Shown here: positions 1 to 11,469 of the stretch, piece by piece
Layout of the letters: each line of letters opens with the position of its first letter
Position numbering within the stretch: position 1 is the stretch's first letter
Origin: Hyperoodon ampullatus
Lineage: Eukaryota > Chordata > Mammalia > Artiodactyla > Ziphiidae
Assembly: GCA_949752795.1 (NCBI GenBank)
Contig: CATKHW010000008.1
Coordinates: 558,001-622,000 of the forward strand
DNA: 64,000 nt
Reading direction: 5' to 3'
Notes under the pieces: model-generated
Databases searched by the model: none
The model's input: only the letters and a program-made list of their open reading frames with translations
Told to the model about the DNA's origin: nothing
Made by a program: the position numbers and the translations under genes

Positions 1-1130
1 ATGGTCCTGCGATTACAATGCTGCACGGTCTTGCCATCACAATGCTCCATGACCTGGACATCACAATGCTCCATGTCCCTTGTCATCACAATGCTCCATG
101 CGCTTCTCAGCACAATGCTCCATGACCCATGACATCACTATGTGCCAAGCGCTTCTCATCACAATGCTCCAAAACCTTGTCATCACAATGCTCCATAAAC
201 CTTGTTATCACAGTGCACCATGCATTCTCATCAAAATGCTCACTCACCACTGATATCACAATGTTCCATCACTAGTCATCACAATACTCCCTCACCCCTG
301 TCATCACAATGTTCCATGACCCCTGTAATCACAATGCTCCATGCCCTTGTCATAACAAAGCTCCATGATGCATGTCATCAGAATGTTCCATGGACTTCTC
401 ATCACAATGCTCCATGCCCTTGCCATCACAATGCTCCATTACACCTGTCATCACAATGCTCGATGACTACTGTCATCACAGCGCTCCATGACCGCAGACA
501 ACACAATGTTCTGGGACTCTTGTCATCAAAATGCTCCATGACAATTGTCATCAAAATGATCCATGCGCTTGTCATCCCAATGCTCCATGATACCTGTAAT
601 CAGAATGCTCCGTGACGCTTGTCATCCCAGTGCTCCATGACCCTTGACATCACAATGTTCCATGCCATTGTCATCACAGTGCTCCAAAAACCCTCTCATC
701 ACATTGCTCCATGCCCTTGTCATCACAAAGCTCCATGACGCTTGTCATCACAATGTTCGATGCCCTTCTCATCACAGTGCTCCATGCCCTTGTCATTACA
801 ATCCTCCATGATCCATGTATCACCGTGTTCCTTGCTCCAGACATCACAATGCTCCATGCCCACCCTCATCACAATAATCCATGAAAATTTTCACACAAAT
901 GCTCCATGCCCTTGTCATCAAAAGGCTCCATTACCCGAATCATAACAATGATCCATAACCCCTGCCATCACAATGTTCCACGTCCTCGTCATCACAAGGC
1001 TCCATGACCCTTGTCATCACAATTCTCCAAGACCCCTGTAATCACAATGCTCCATGCCCTTGTCATCACGAAGCTACATGACGCATGTCATCAGAATGCT
1101 CCATGGCCTTCTCATCACAATGCTCCATGC
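1..1130. repeat. Family II satellite block, paralogous to 34.9-35.9 kb
   Basis: From about position 100 the order of variant monomers matches the segment near 34,899-35,930. The motif CGCTTCTCAG at 101 pairs with 34,899, and AAAGGCTCCATTACCCG at 921 pairs with 35,720, so the offset stays at 34,798-34,799 over 0.8 kb with no net monomer gain or loss. The first 60 bases instead match the segment around 34,357 (CACGGTCTTGCCATCAC at 24 and 34,381). The copy here therefore lacks about 440 bp relative to the other one, with the join between about 60 and 100. No gene is seen. Confidence 0.8.
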
Positions 1131-4100
1131 ACTTGTCATCACAGTGCTCCAAGACCCCTGTCATCACAATGCTCCGTGACTCCAGTCATCACAATGCTTC
1201 ATGACCTTTGTCCTCACAATGGTCCATGCCCTCGTCAAACAAGGCTCTGTAACTTTGTCACCACAATGCTTCATGCCCTTGTATTCTTAGTGCTCCATGG
1301 CCACTGTCATCACAATAATCCATGAAACTTGTCAGACCAATGTTCCATGCCCCTGTCATCATATTGCTCCATGCCCCTGTCATCAAAATGCTCCATGACC
1401 CCTTTCATCACAGTTCTCCGTGGCTCCAGTCATCACAGTGATTCATGACCTTTCTCCTCACAATGGTCCATGCCATCGTCACACAAGGCTCTGTGATCTT
1501 TGTCACCACAATGCTCCATGAAATTTTCATCACAATGCTCTGTGTCCCTTGTCATCACAATGCTCCATGCCTTTGTCAGCACAATGCTCCATGACACTTG
1601 TCATCAAAATGCTCCATGCGCTTGTCAGCACAATGCTCCATGACACATGTCATCACAATGTGCCATGCTCTTTTCATCACAATGCTCCACATCCTTTTCA
1701 TCGCTATGCTCCATAAAACTTGTCATCAAAAAGCTACATGCACTTCTCTTCAAAATGCTCTCTCACCACATATATCACAATGTTCCATCACTAGTCTTCA
1801 CAATACTCGCTCACCCCTGTCATCACAATGTTCCATGACCCCTGTCATCACAATGATCCTTGACCACTGTCATCACAGTGCTACATGCCCTTATCATCAC
1901 AATGCTCCATGACCCCTGACATCACAATGTTCCATAACCCCTGTCACAAAATGCTCCATGACCCATTTCATCACAATGATTGATGACCCATGACATCACA
2001 ATGTTCCATAACCACTGTCATCAAAATATTCCATGACACTTTTATTCAAATTGCTCCATGACCCTGTCATCACAATGCTCCCTGCCCTTCTCATCACAAT
2101 GCACCACGCCCTTGTCATCAAATGCCCCATGACATTTGTCATCACAAATCTCCATGACACTTGGCATCACAATGCTCCATGCCATTGTCATCACAATGTT
2201 CAATGAAATCTCTCATCACATTTCTCCATGCCCTTGTCATCACAATGCTCCATTATACCTGTCATAACAATGCTCCATGACCCCTGTCATCACAGTGCTC
2301 CGTGACTCCAGTCATCACAATGATTCATGACCTTTCTCATCACAATGGTCCATGCCCTCGTCACACAAGGCTCTGTGATCTTTGTCACCACAATGCTCCA
2401 TGAAATTTTCATCACAATGCTCTGTGTCCCTTGTCATCACAATGCTCCATGCCTTTGTCAGCACAATGCTCCATGACACATGTCATCACAATGTGCCATG
2501 CTCTTTTCATCACAATGCTCCATATCCTTTTCATCGCTATGCTATAAAAAACTTGTCATCAAAATGCTCCATGAACTTCTCATCAAAATTCTCTCTCAAC
2601 ACATATATCACAATGTTCCATCACTAGTCATCACAATACTCCCTCACCCCTGTCATCACAATGTTCTATGACCACTGTCATCACAGTGCTACATGCCCTT
2701 ATCATCACAATGCTCCATGACCCCAGACATCACAACGTTCCACGGCCTTGTCACCTCAAGAATCCTTGACCCTTGTCATCACAATGCTCCAAGACCTCTG
2801 TAATCACAATTCTCCATGCCACTTTTCATCTCAATGCTCCATGAACCCTGTCATCACAATGCACCATGCCCATTATCATAATGATTCATGCTATTGTCAT
2901 CAAAATGAAATTAAAATGCTCCATGAACCCTGTCATCAAAATGCTCCGTGACTCCAGTCATCACAGTGCTTCAAGACTTTTGTCCTCACAATGTTCCATG
3001 CCCTCGTCACACAAGGCTCTGTGACCTTTGTCACCACAATGCTCCATGCACTACTCATCTCAATGCTCGATGCCCACTGTCATCACAATAATCCATGAAA
3101 CTTGTCAGACCAATGTTCCATGCCCCTGTCATCACATTGCTCCATGACCCCTGTCATCACAGTTCTCCGTGACTCCAGTCATCACAATGCTTCATGACCT
3201 TTCTCATCACAATGGTCCATGCCCTCGTCACACAAGGCTCTGTGATCTTTGTCACCACAATGCTCCATGAAATTTTCATCACAATGCTCCGTGTCCCTTG
3301 TCATCACAGTGCTCCATGCCCACTGTCATCACAATAACCCATGAAACTTGTCAGACCAATGTTCCATGCCCCTTGTCATCACAATGCTCCATGACGCCTG
3401 TCATCACTGTGCTCCGTGACTCCAGTCATCACAATGATTCATGACCTTTCTCATCACAATGCTCCATGCCCTCGTCACACAAGGCTCTGTGATCTTTGTC
3501 ACCACAATGCTCCATGAAATTTTCATCACAATGCTCCGTGTCCCTTGTCATCACAAAGCTCCATGCCTTTGTCAGAACAATGCTCCATGACACTTGTTAT
3601 CAAAATGCTCCATGCGCTTGTCAGCACAATGCTCCATGACACATCTCATCACAATGTGCCATGCTCTTTTCATAACAATGCTCCACATCATTTTCATCAC
3701 TATGCTCCATAAAACTTGTGACCACAATGCTCCATGCACTTCTCATCAAAATGCTCTCTCACCACATATATCACAATGTTCCATCACTAGTCATTACAAT
3801 ACTCGCTCACCCCTGGCATCACAATGTTCCATGACCACTGTCATCACAGTGCTACATGCCCTTATCATCACAATGCTCCATGACCACTGACATCACAATG
3901 TTCCATAACCCCTGTCACAAAATGCTCCATGACCCATTTCATCACAATGCTTCATGACCCCTGACATCACAATGTTACATAACCCCTGTCAACAAAATAT
4001 TCCATGACAGTTTTATTCAAATTGCTCCATGAACCTGTCATCACAATTCTCCTTGCCCTTCTCATCACAATGCACCACGCCCTTGTCATCAAATTGCCCC

Positions 4101-4269
4101 ATGACATTTGTCATCACAAAGCTCCATGACCCTTGGCATCACAATGCTCCATGGCATTGTCATCACAATGCTCAATGAAATCTCTCATCACATTGCTCCA
4201 TGCCCTTGTCATCACAATGCTCCATTACACCTGTCATAACAATGCTCCATGACCCCTGCCATCACAATG

Positions 4270-6030
4270 TTCCCCGGACTTGTCATCACAAGGCTCCATG
4301 ACCCTTGTCATCACAATGCTCCAAGACCTCTGTAAAAAAAATTCTCCATGCCACCTTTCATCTCAATGCTCCATGAACACTGTCATCACAGTGCACCATG
4401 CCCATCATCATAATGATTCATGCTATTGTCATCATAATGAAATCAAAATGCTCCATGTCCTCTGTCATCACAATGCTCCAAACCCTTCTGTTCACAATGT
4501 TCCATAACACTTGTCATCACATGCCCCATGACGCTCGTCATCACAATTATGCAAGGTCTTCTCATCACAATGCTCCATGACTGTTGTGACCACAATGCTG
4601 AATACACTTGGCATCACAATGGTCGCTGAAACTTTTAATCAGTATGCTCCTTGAACACTGTCATGAAAAGGCTACATGCCATTTTCATCACAATGATCCA
4701 TTCCCTTTTCATCACAATGCTCCAAGACCACTGTTATCACAATGCTCCGTGTCTCCAGTCATCACAATGCTTCATGACATTTGTCATCACAATGGCCCAT
4801 GACCTCGTCACACAAAGCTCTGTGACCTCTGTCACCACAATGCTCCATGAAATTTTTATCACAATGCTCTGTGACACTTGTCATCACAAAGCTCCATGCC
4901 TTTGTCAGCACAATGCTCCATGACCCTTGTCATCACAATGCTCGATGCGCGTGTCAGCACAGTGCTCCATAACCCATGTCATCACAATGCACAATGCACT
5001 TGTCATCACAAAGCTCCACATCCTTGTCATCACAATGCTCTATGCACTTCTCCTCAAAATGCCTTCCCACCACTGATATCACAATGTTCCATCACTAGTC
5101 ATCACAATACTCCCTCACCCCTGTCATCACAATATTCCATGACCCCTGTAATCACAATTCTCCATGCCCTTGTCATCACAAAGCTCCATGACGCATGTCA
5201 TCAGAATGCTCCATGGCCTTCTCATCACAATGCTCCATGGCCTTGTCATCACAATGCTCCAACACCCCTGTAATCACAATGCTCCATGCCCCTTTTCATC
5301 TCAATGCTCCATGAACCCTGTCATCACAGTGCACCGTGCCCATCACCATAATATTTCATGCTATTGTCATCACAAAGAAATCAAAATGCTCAATGACCTC
5401 TGTCATCACAATGCACCAAACCATTCTGATCACAATGTTCCATAACACTTGTCATCACAATGCCCCATGACGCTGGTCATCACAATTATCCATGGTCTTC
5501 TCATCACAATGCTCCATGATCTTTGTCATCACAATGCTCAATACACTTATCATCACAATGCTCCCTGACAGTTGTCATCAGTATGCCCCTTGAAACCTGT
5601 CATGACAAGGCTCCATGCATTTTTCATCACAATGATCCATTCCCTTTTCATCACAATGCTCCAAGACCCCTTTAATCACAATGCTCCATGTCCTTGTCAT
5701 CACAAAACTCCATGACGCATTTCATCAGAATGCTCTATTGCCTTCTCATCACAATGCTACATGCCCTTGTAATCACATTGCTTCAAAACCCGTGTAATCT
5801 CAATGGTCCATGCACCTTTTCATCAGAATGCTCCATGCCCTTGTCATCACAATGCTTCATGACCCTTGTCATCGCAATGTTCCAAGCCCTTGTCATCAAA
5901 ATGCTCCATTACCTTTGTCACCACAATCCTCCATGACACTTGGTATCACAATGCTCCATGCCATTATCATCACAATGGAAAATGATATATGTCATCACAA
6001 TGCTCCCTGACACCTGTCTTCACAATACTA
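4270..6030. repeat. Higher-order repeat, copy 1 of a 2.35-kb period pair
   Basis: This stretch is repeated in order at 6,615-8,395. Landmarks give the spacing: GACCTCTGTAA at 4,325 and 6,670 (2,345 bp); CTCGATGCGCGTG at 4,941 and 7,286 (2,345 bp); CTCCATGTCCTTGTC at 5,684 and 8,053 (2,369 bp). The change from 2,345 to 2,369 is exactly one 24-bp unit. A period of 2,345-2,369 bp is about 98 monomers. Confidence 0.75.
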
Positions 6031-6614
6031 CATGACCTTGTCATCACAATGCGCCATTCCCACTGTCAACAAAATAATCTATGAAACATGTCAGAGCAAT
6101 GTTCCATGGCCCTGTCATAACAATACTCCATGTCCTTGTCATCTCAATGCTCCACGACACCTGTCATCACAATGCTCCGTGATTCCTGTCATCACAATGC
6201 TTCATGACCTTTGTCCTCACAATGGTCCATGCCCTCGTCACACAAGGCTCTGTGATCTTTGTCACCACAATGCTCCATGAAATTTTCATCACAATGCTCT
6301 GTGTCCCTTGTCATCACAATGCTCCAAGCCTTTGTCAGCAGAATGCTCCATGACACATGTCATCACAGTGTGCCATGCTCTTTTCATCACAATGCTCCAC
6401 ATCGTTTTCATCGCTATGCTCCAAAAAACTTGTCATCACAATGCTCCATGCACTTCTCATCAAAGTGCTCTCTCAACACATATATCACAATGTTCCATCA
6501 CTAGTCATCACAATACTCCCTCACCCCTGTCATCACAATATTCTATGACCACTCTCATTACAGTGCTACATGCACTTATCATCACAGTGCTCCATGACCC
6601 AAGACATCACAACG

Positions 6615-8395
6615 TTCCACGGCCTTGTCACCTCAAAGCTCCATGACCCTTGTAATCACAATGCTCCAAGACCTCTGTAATCACAATTTTCCATGCCACT
6701 TTTCATCTCAATGCTCCATGAACACTGTCATCACAATGCACCATGCCCATCATCATAATGATTCATGCTATTGTCATCACAATGAAATCAAAATGCTCCA
6801 TGTCCTCTGTCATCACAATGCTCCAAAACTTTCTGATCACAATGTTCCATAACACTTGTCATCACATGCCCCATGACGCTCATCATCACAGTTATGCAAG
6901 TTTTTCTCATCACAATGCTCCATGACCTTTGTGACCACAATGCTCAATACACTTGGCATCACAATGCTCGCTGACACTTGTCATCAGTATGCTCCTTGAA
7001 CACTGTCATGACAAGGTTCCATGACTTTTTCATCACAATGATCCATTACCTTTTCATCACAATGCTCCAAGACCACTGTTATCACAATGCTCCATGACTC
7101 CAGTCATCACAGTGCTTCATGACGTTTGTCATCACAATGGTCCATGACCTCGTCACACAAAGCTCTGTGATCTTTGTCACCACAATGCTCCATGAAATAT
7201 TTATCACAATGCTCTGTGACCCGTGTCATCACAAAGCTCCATGCCTTTGTCAGCAAAATGCTCGATGACCCTTGTCATCACAATGCTCGATGCGCGTGTC
7301 AGCACAATGCTTCATAACCCATGTCATCACAATGCACCATGCACTTGTCATCACAATGCTCCACATCCTTGTCATCAAAATGCTCCATAAACCTTGTCAT
7401 CACAATGCTCCATGCACTTCTCCTCAAAATAACTTCTCACCACTCATATCACAATGTTCCATCACTAGTCATCACAATACTCCCTCACCCCTGTCATCAC
7501 AATATTCCATGACCCTTGTAATCACAATTCTCCATGCCCTTGTCATCACAAAGCTCCATGACGCATGTCATCAGAATGCTCCGTGGCCTTCTCATCACAA
7601 TGCTCCATGCCCTTGTCATCACAATGCTCCAACACCCTGTAATCACAATGATCCATGCCCCTTTTCATCTCAATGCTCCATGAACCCTGTCATCACAATG
7701 CACCATGCCCATCACCATAATATTTCATGCTATTGTCATCACAATGAAATCAAAATGCTCAATGACCTCTGTCATCACAATGCACCAAAACCTTCTGATC
7801 ACATTGTTCCATAACACTTGTCATCACAATGCCCCATGACGCTGGTCATCACAATTATCCATGGCCTTCTCATCACAATGCTCCATGATCTTTGTCATCA
7901 CAATGCTCAATACACTTATCATCACAATGCTCCCTGACAGTTGTCATCAGTATGCTCCTTGAAACCTGTCATGACAAGGCTCCATGCCTTTTTAATCACA
8001 ATGATCCATTCCCTTTTCATCACAATGCTCCAAGACCCCTGTAATCACAATGCTCCATGTCCTTGTCATCACAAAGCTCCATGACGCATGTCATCAGAAT
8101 GCTCCATTGCCTTCTCATCACAATGCTCCATGCCTTTGTAATCACATTGCTTCAAAACCCCTGTAATCTCAATGCTCCATGCACCTTTTCATCAGAATGC
8201 TCCATGCCCTTGTCATCACAATGCTCCATGACCCTTGTCATCGCAATGTTCCAAGCACTTGTCATCAAAATGCTCCATTACTTTTGTCATCACAATCCTC
8301 CATGACACTTGGTATCACAATGCTCCATGCCGTTGTCATCACAATGGACAATGACATATGTCATCACAATGCTCCCTGACACCTGTCTTCACAAT
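6615..8395. repeat. Higher-order repeat, copy 2 of the 2.35-kb period pair
   Basis: This is colinear with 4,270-6,030. Homology to copy 1 stops near 8,395. There copy 2 passes from CTGACACCTGTCTTCACAAT into units ending in CCCCTTTTCATCTC, while copy 1 continues with a different series. Upstream, the pairing extends further, but with an extra 0.36 kb (about 15 units) in copy 1: the ACATATATCAC landmark sits at 3,774 and 6,478, a spacing of 2,704 bp. Confidence 0.72.
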
Positions 8396-8400
8396 GCTCC

Positions 8401-9649
8401 ATGCCCCTTTTCATCTCAATGCTCCATGAACCCTCTCATCACAATGCACCATGCCCCTCATCATAATGCTTCATGCTATTGTCATCACAATGAAATCAAA
8501 ATGCTCCATGACATCTGTCACCACAATGCTCCAAATCCTTGTGATCACAGTGTTCCATAACACTTGTCATCAAAATGCCCCCTGACGCTCGTCATCACTA
8601 TTATGAATGGTTTTCTCATCACAATGCTCCATGACCTTTGTCACCACAATCCTCAATACATTTATCATTACAATGCTCCCTGACACTTGTCATTAGTATG
8701 CTTCATAAACCTTGTCGTGAAAAGTCTCCATGCCTTTTTTATCACAATGATCCATTCCCTATTCATCACAAAGCTCCAAGACCCCTGTAATCACACTGCT
8801 CCCTGCCCTTGTCATCACAAAGCTCCATGACACATGTCATAAGAATGCTACATGGCCTTCTCATCACAATGATCCATGCCCTTGGAATCACAATGCTCCA
8901 AGAACCCTGTAATCACAATACTCCGTGACTACAGTCATGGCAGTGCTTCATGACATTTGTCATCACACTGGTCAATGACCTCGTCACAGAAGGCTCTGTG
9001 ACCTTTGTTACCACAATGCTCCATGAACTTTTCATCAAAATTCTCTGTCACCCTTGTCATCACAATGCTCCATGCGTTTGTCAGCACAATGCCCAATGAC
9101 CCTTTTCATCACAATGCTCCATGCGCTTGTCAGCACAATGCTTTATAACCCATACCATCACAATGCGCCATGTGCTTGTCATCACAATGCTCCACATCCT
9201 TGTCATCAAAATGCTCCCTGCACTCCTCATCAAAATGCTCTCTAACCAATGATATCACAGTGTTCCATCACTAGTCATCACAATACTCCTTCACCCCTGT
9301 CATCACAATGTTCCATGACCCCTGTCATCAAAATGCTATATGCCCTTATAATCACAATGCTCCATGAGCCCTGACATCACAATGTTCCATAACACCTGTC
9401 ATCAAAATGCTCCATGACCCGTTTCATCACAATGCTCCATGTCACCTGACATCAGAATGTTCAATAATCCCTGTCACAAAATGCTCCATGACCCTTTTCA
9501 TCACAATGCTCTATGACACATGACATCACAATTTTCCATAACCCCTCTCATCAAAATGTTCCTTGACCCTTTTGATCAAATTGCTCCATGACCCTGTCAT
9601 CACAATGCTCCCTGCACTTCTCATCACAATGCACCACGGACTTGTCATC
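8401..9649. repeat. Satellite monomers between family I block and SINE
   Basis: Continuous diverged 24-bp units in mixed order. The landmark unit with CACTAGTCATCAC occurs near 9,270, followed by the usual neighbour units ending in TGTTCCATAAC. I could not assign the whole stretch to one higher-order family. No gene or non-array sequence is seen. Confidence 0.7.
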
Positions 9650-9663
9650 AAAATGCTCCATGA
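9650..9663 (+). repeat. Target-site duplication, 5' copy
   Basis: AAAATGCTCCATGA directly precedes the SINE head. The same 14 bases follow the tail. The motif is also ordinary satellite sequence. However, array phase resumes correctly only if one of the two copies is removed, which supports a true duplication. Confidence 0.85.
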
Positions 9664-9675
9664 GGGCTTCCCTGG

Positions 9676-9686
9676 TGGCGCAGTGG
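9676..9686 (+). promoter_or_regulatory. SINE internal Pol III promoter, A box
   Basis: TGGCGCAGTGG fits the tRNA A-box pattern TRGYNNANNNG. It lies 12 bases from the SINE 5' end, as expected for a tRNA-derived head. Whether it is transcribed cannot be told from sequence. Confidence 0.8.
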
Positions 9687-9718
9687 TAGCGAGTCCGCCT
9701 GCCGATGCAGGGGACACG

Positions 9719-9729
9719 GGTTCGTGCCC
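9719..9729 (+). promoter_or_regulatory. SINE internal Pol III promoter, B box
   Basis: GGTTCGTGCCC matches the B-box pattern GGTTCGANNCC except for T in place of the A after TTCG. Its spacing from the A box (about 43 bases start to start) is normal for a tRNA-type promoter. Confidence 0.78.
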
Positions 9730-9853
9730 CGGTCCGGGAAGATCCCACATGCCGCGGAGCTGCTGGGCCCGTGAGCCATGGCCGCTGAGCCTGCACGTCC
9801 GGAGCCTGTGCTCCGCAACGGGAGAGACCACAACAGTGAGAGGCCCGCGTACC

Positions 9854-9855
<2 letters not shown>

Positions 9856-9893
<38 letters not shown>
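9856..9893 (+). repeat. SINE poly-A tail
   Basis: An uninterrupted run of 38 A. The last few A residues are shared with the start of the 3' target-site duplicate, so the exact tail end is ambiguous by up to four bases. A pure tail this long suggests limited time since insertion, though array-phase sequencing or assembly error could alter its length. Confidence 0.9.
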
Positions 9894-9895
<2 letters not shown>

Positions 9896-9903
9896 CTCCA
9901 TGA
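9890..9903 (+). repeat. Target-site duplication, 3' copy
   Basis: AAAATGCTCCATGA, identical to 9,650-9,663; its first four A merge with the tail. Removing the SINE and one copy gives TCATCAAAATGCTCCATGAC followed by ATTTGTCATCACA, an arrangement found uninterrupted at about 23,528-23,560. Confidence 0.85.
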
Positions 9904-11469
9904 CATTTGTCATCACAAAGCTCCATGATCATTGGCATCACAATGCTCCATGCCATTATCATCAAATGTTCCTTGAACCCTCTCATCACATTGCTCCATG
10001 CCCTTGTCATCACAAAGCTCCATGACGCTTGTCATCACAATGCTCGATGCCCTTCTCATCACAATGCTCCATGCCCTTATCATTACAATCCTCCATGACC
10101 TATGTATCATAGTGTTCCGTGCCCTTGTCATCACAATGCTCCATGCCCACTCTCATCACAATAATCCATGAAACTTTTCAGACCAATGCTCCATGCCCTT
10201 GTCATCACAATGCTCCATTAACACTGTCATTATAATGCTCCATGACACATGCCATCACAATGTTCCATGGCCTTGTCATCACAAGCCTCCATGACCCTTG
10301 TCATCACAATGCTCCAAGACCCCTCTAATCACAATGCTCCTTGTCTTTGTCATCACAAACCTCCATGATGCATGTCATCAGAATGCCCCATGGCCTTCTC
10401 ATCACAATGCTCAATTCCCCTTTTCATCTCAATGCTCCATGAACCCTGTCATCACAATGCACCATGCCCATCATCATAATGATTCATGCTATTGTCATCA
10501 CAATGAAATCAAAATGCTCCATGACCTCTGTCATCAAAATGCTCCAAACCCTTGTGATCACAATGTTCCATAACACTTGTCATCACAATGCCCAATGACG
10601 CTGGTCATTACAATTGTCCATGGTCTTCTCATCACAATGCTCCATGACCTTTGTCATCACAATGCTCAATACACTTGTCATCACAATGCTCCCTGACACT
10701 TGTCGTCAGTATGCTCCTTGAAACCTGTCATGACCGGGCGCCATGCATTTTTCATCACAATGATCCATGCCCTTTTCATCACAATCCTCCAAGACCCCTC
10801 TAATGACAATGCTCCATATCATTTTCATCACAAAGCTCCATGACGCATGTCATCAGAATGCTCCATGGCCTTCTCATCACAATGCTCCATGCCCTGGTCT
10901 TCACAATGCTACAAAACCCCTGTAATCACAATGCTCCATGAACCTTTTTATCAGTATGCTCCATGACAATTTTCATCACAAGGCGCCATGGCCCTCTCAG
11001 CATAATGCTCCAGGACCTTCTCATCGCATTGCTCCATTCCCTTCTCATCACAATGCTCCATGACCCCTGTCATCACAGTACTCCATGAATATTTTCAGCC
11101 CAATGCTCCATGACCTTATCATCACAATGCTCCATGACCCATGTCATCACAATGCTACATGACCACAGTCATCAAAATGATCCATGCCACTTGTCATCAG
11201 AATATTCCTTGAGCTTGTCATCCCCATGCTCCATGACCCCTGTAATCACAATGGTCCTTGACGCTTGTCATCACAGAGCTCCATGACACTTGTCATCACA
11301 GTGCTCCATGCCTTTGTCAGCAAAATGCTACATGACCTTGTCATCACAATTCTCCATGCACTTGTCCTCACAATTCTCCATTACCAGTGTCATCACAATC
11401 CTCCATGAACCTTGGGATCACATTGCTTCATGCCCTTGTCATCACAATGCTCCATGATTCTTGAAATCA
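9904..11469. repeat. Satellite monomers right of the SINE
   Basis: Diverged 24-bp units resume in phase after the SINE. Family II marker units appear, including the GTATCATAGTGTTCCGTGCC type near 10,105. The 10,298-10,573 part carries the CCCATCATCATAATGATTCATG series, seen in both families. No gene or other element is seen. Confidence 0.75.

Larger units (their letters stand above)
1131..8400. repeat. Family I satellite block, first occurrence
   Basis: This block carries variants that are concentrated here and in 37-52 kb. One is GACCTCTGTAATCACAATTC and close variants, at 2,793, 4,325 and 6,670. Another is the run CTCGATGCGCGTGTCAGCAC, at 4,941 and 7,286. A third is a series of units reading CATCACCATAATATTTCATG. 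The landmark CACTAGTCATCACAATACTC, or a close variant, recurs near 1,790, 2,625, 3,785, 5,095, 6,498 and 7,460. Frequent 23-bp units (the CCCTCGTCACACAAGG form) shift the reading frames. There is no gene in this stretch. Confidence 0.75.
9664..9893 (+). mobile_element. tRNA-derived SINE, CHR family (CHR-2-like)
   Basis: This is the only interspersed repeat in the window: a 192-bp body (9,664-9,855) plus a 38-base A tail (9,856-9,893). The head GGGCTTCCCTGGTGGCGCAG and the GC-rich, CpG-rich body match the CHR SINEs of Cetartiodactyla as I remember them, a family known to derive from tRNA-Glu and to be moved by L1-type reverse transcriptase. The element appears full length: the 5' head is intact, both Pol III boxes are present and the tail is an uninterrupted A run. 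Many CpG sites are retained (for example CCGCGG and CCGCAACGGG), which together with the pure A tail suggests a fairly young copy. It encodes no protein; the open frames crossing it, with poly-Lys or poly-Phe from the tail, are spurious. Subfamily assignment is from memory and less certain than the SINE call. Confidence 0.93.

Noticed and set aside
7272..7814. Longest forward open frame (180 codons), a His/Cys/Pro-rich periodic peptide
   Set aside because: All three forward frames are open here because the repeat unit is eight codons. There is no start context, no signal of selection and no non-repeat sequence; it ends at ordinary unit variation.
9664..9740. A functional tRNA gene
   Set aside because: The A and B boxes belong to a SINE head. 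The sequence does not close into a proper cloverleaf with an acceptor stem and runs on into the SINE body and A tail.
9526..10013. Reverse-strand open frames with a long Phe run and a GC-rich middle, and the forward frame with a Lys run
   Set aside because: The Phe and Lys runs are the SINE A tail and the middle is the SINE body. These frames are chimeras of satellite and SINE, not genes.
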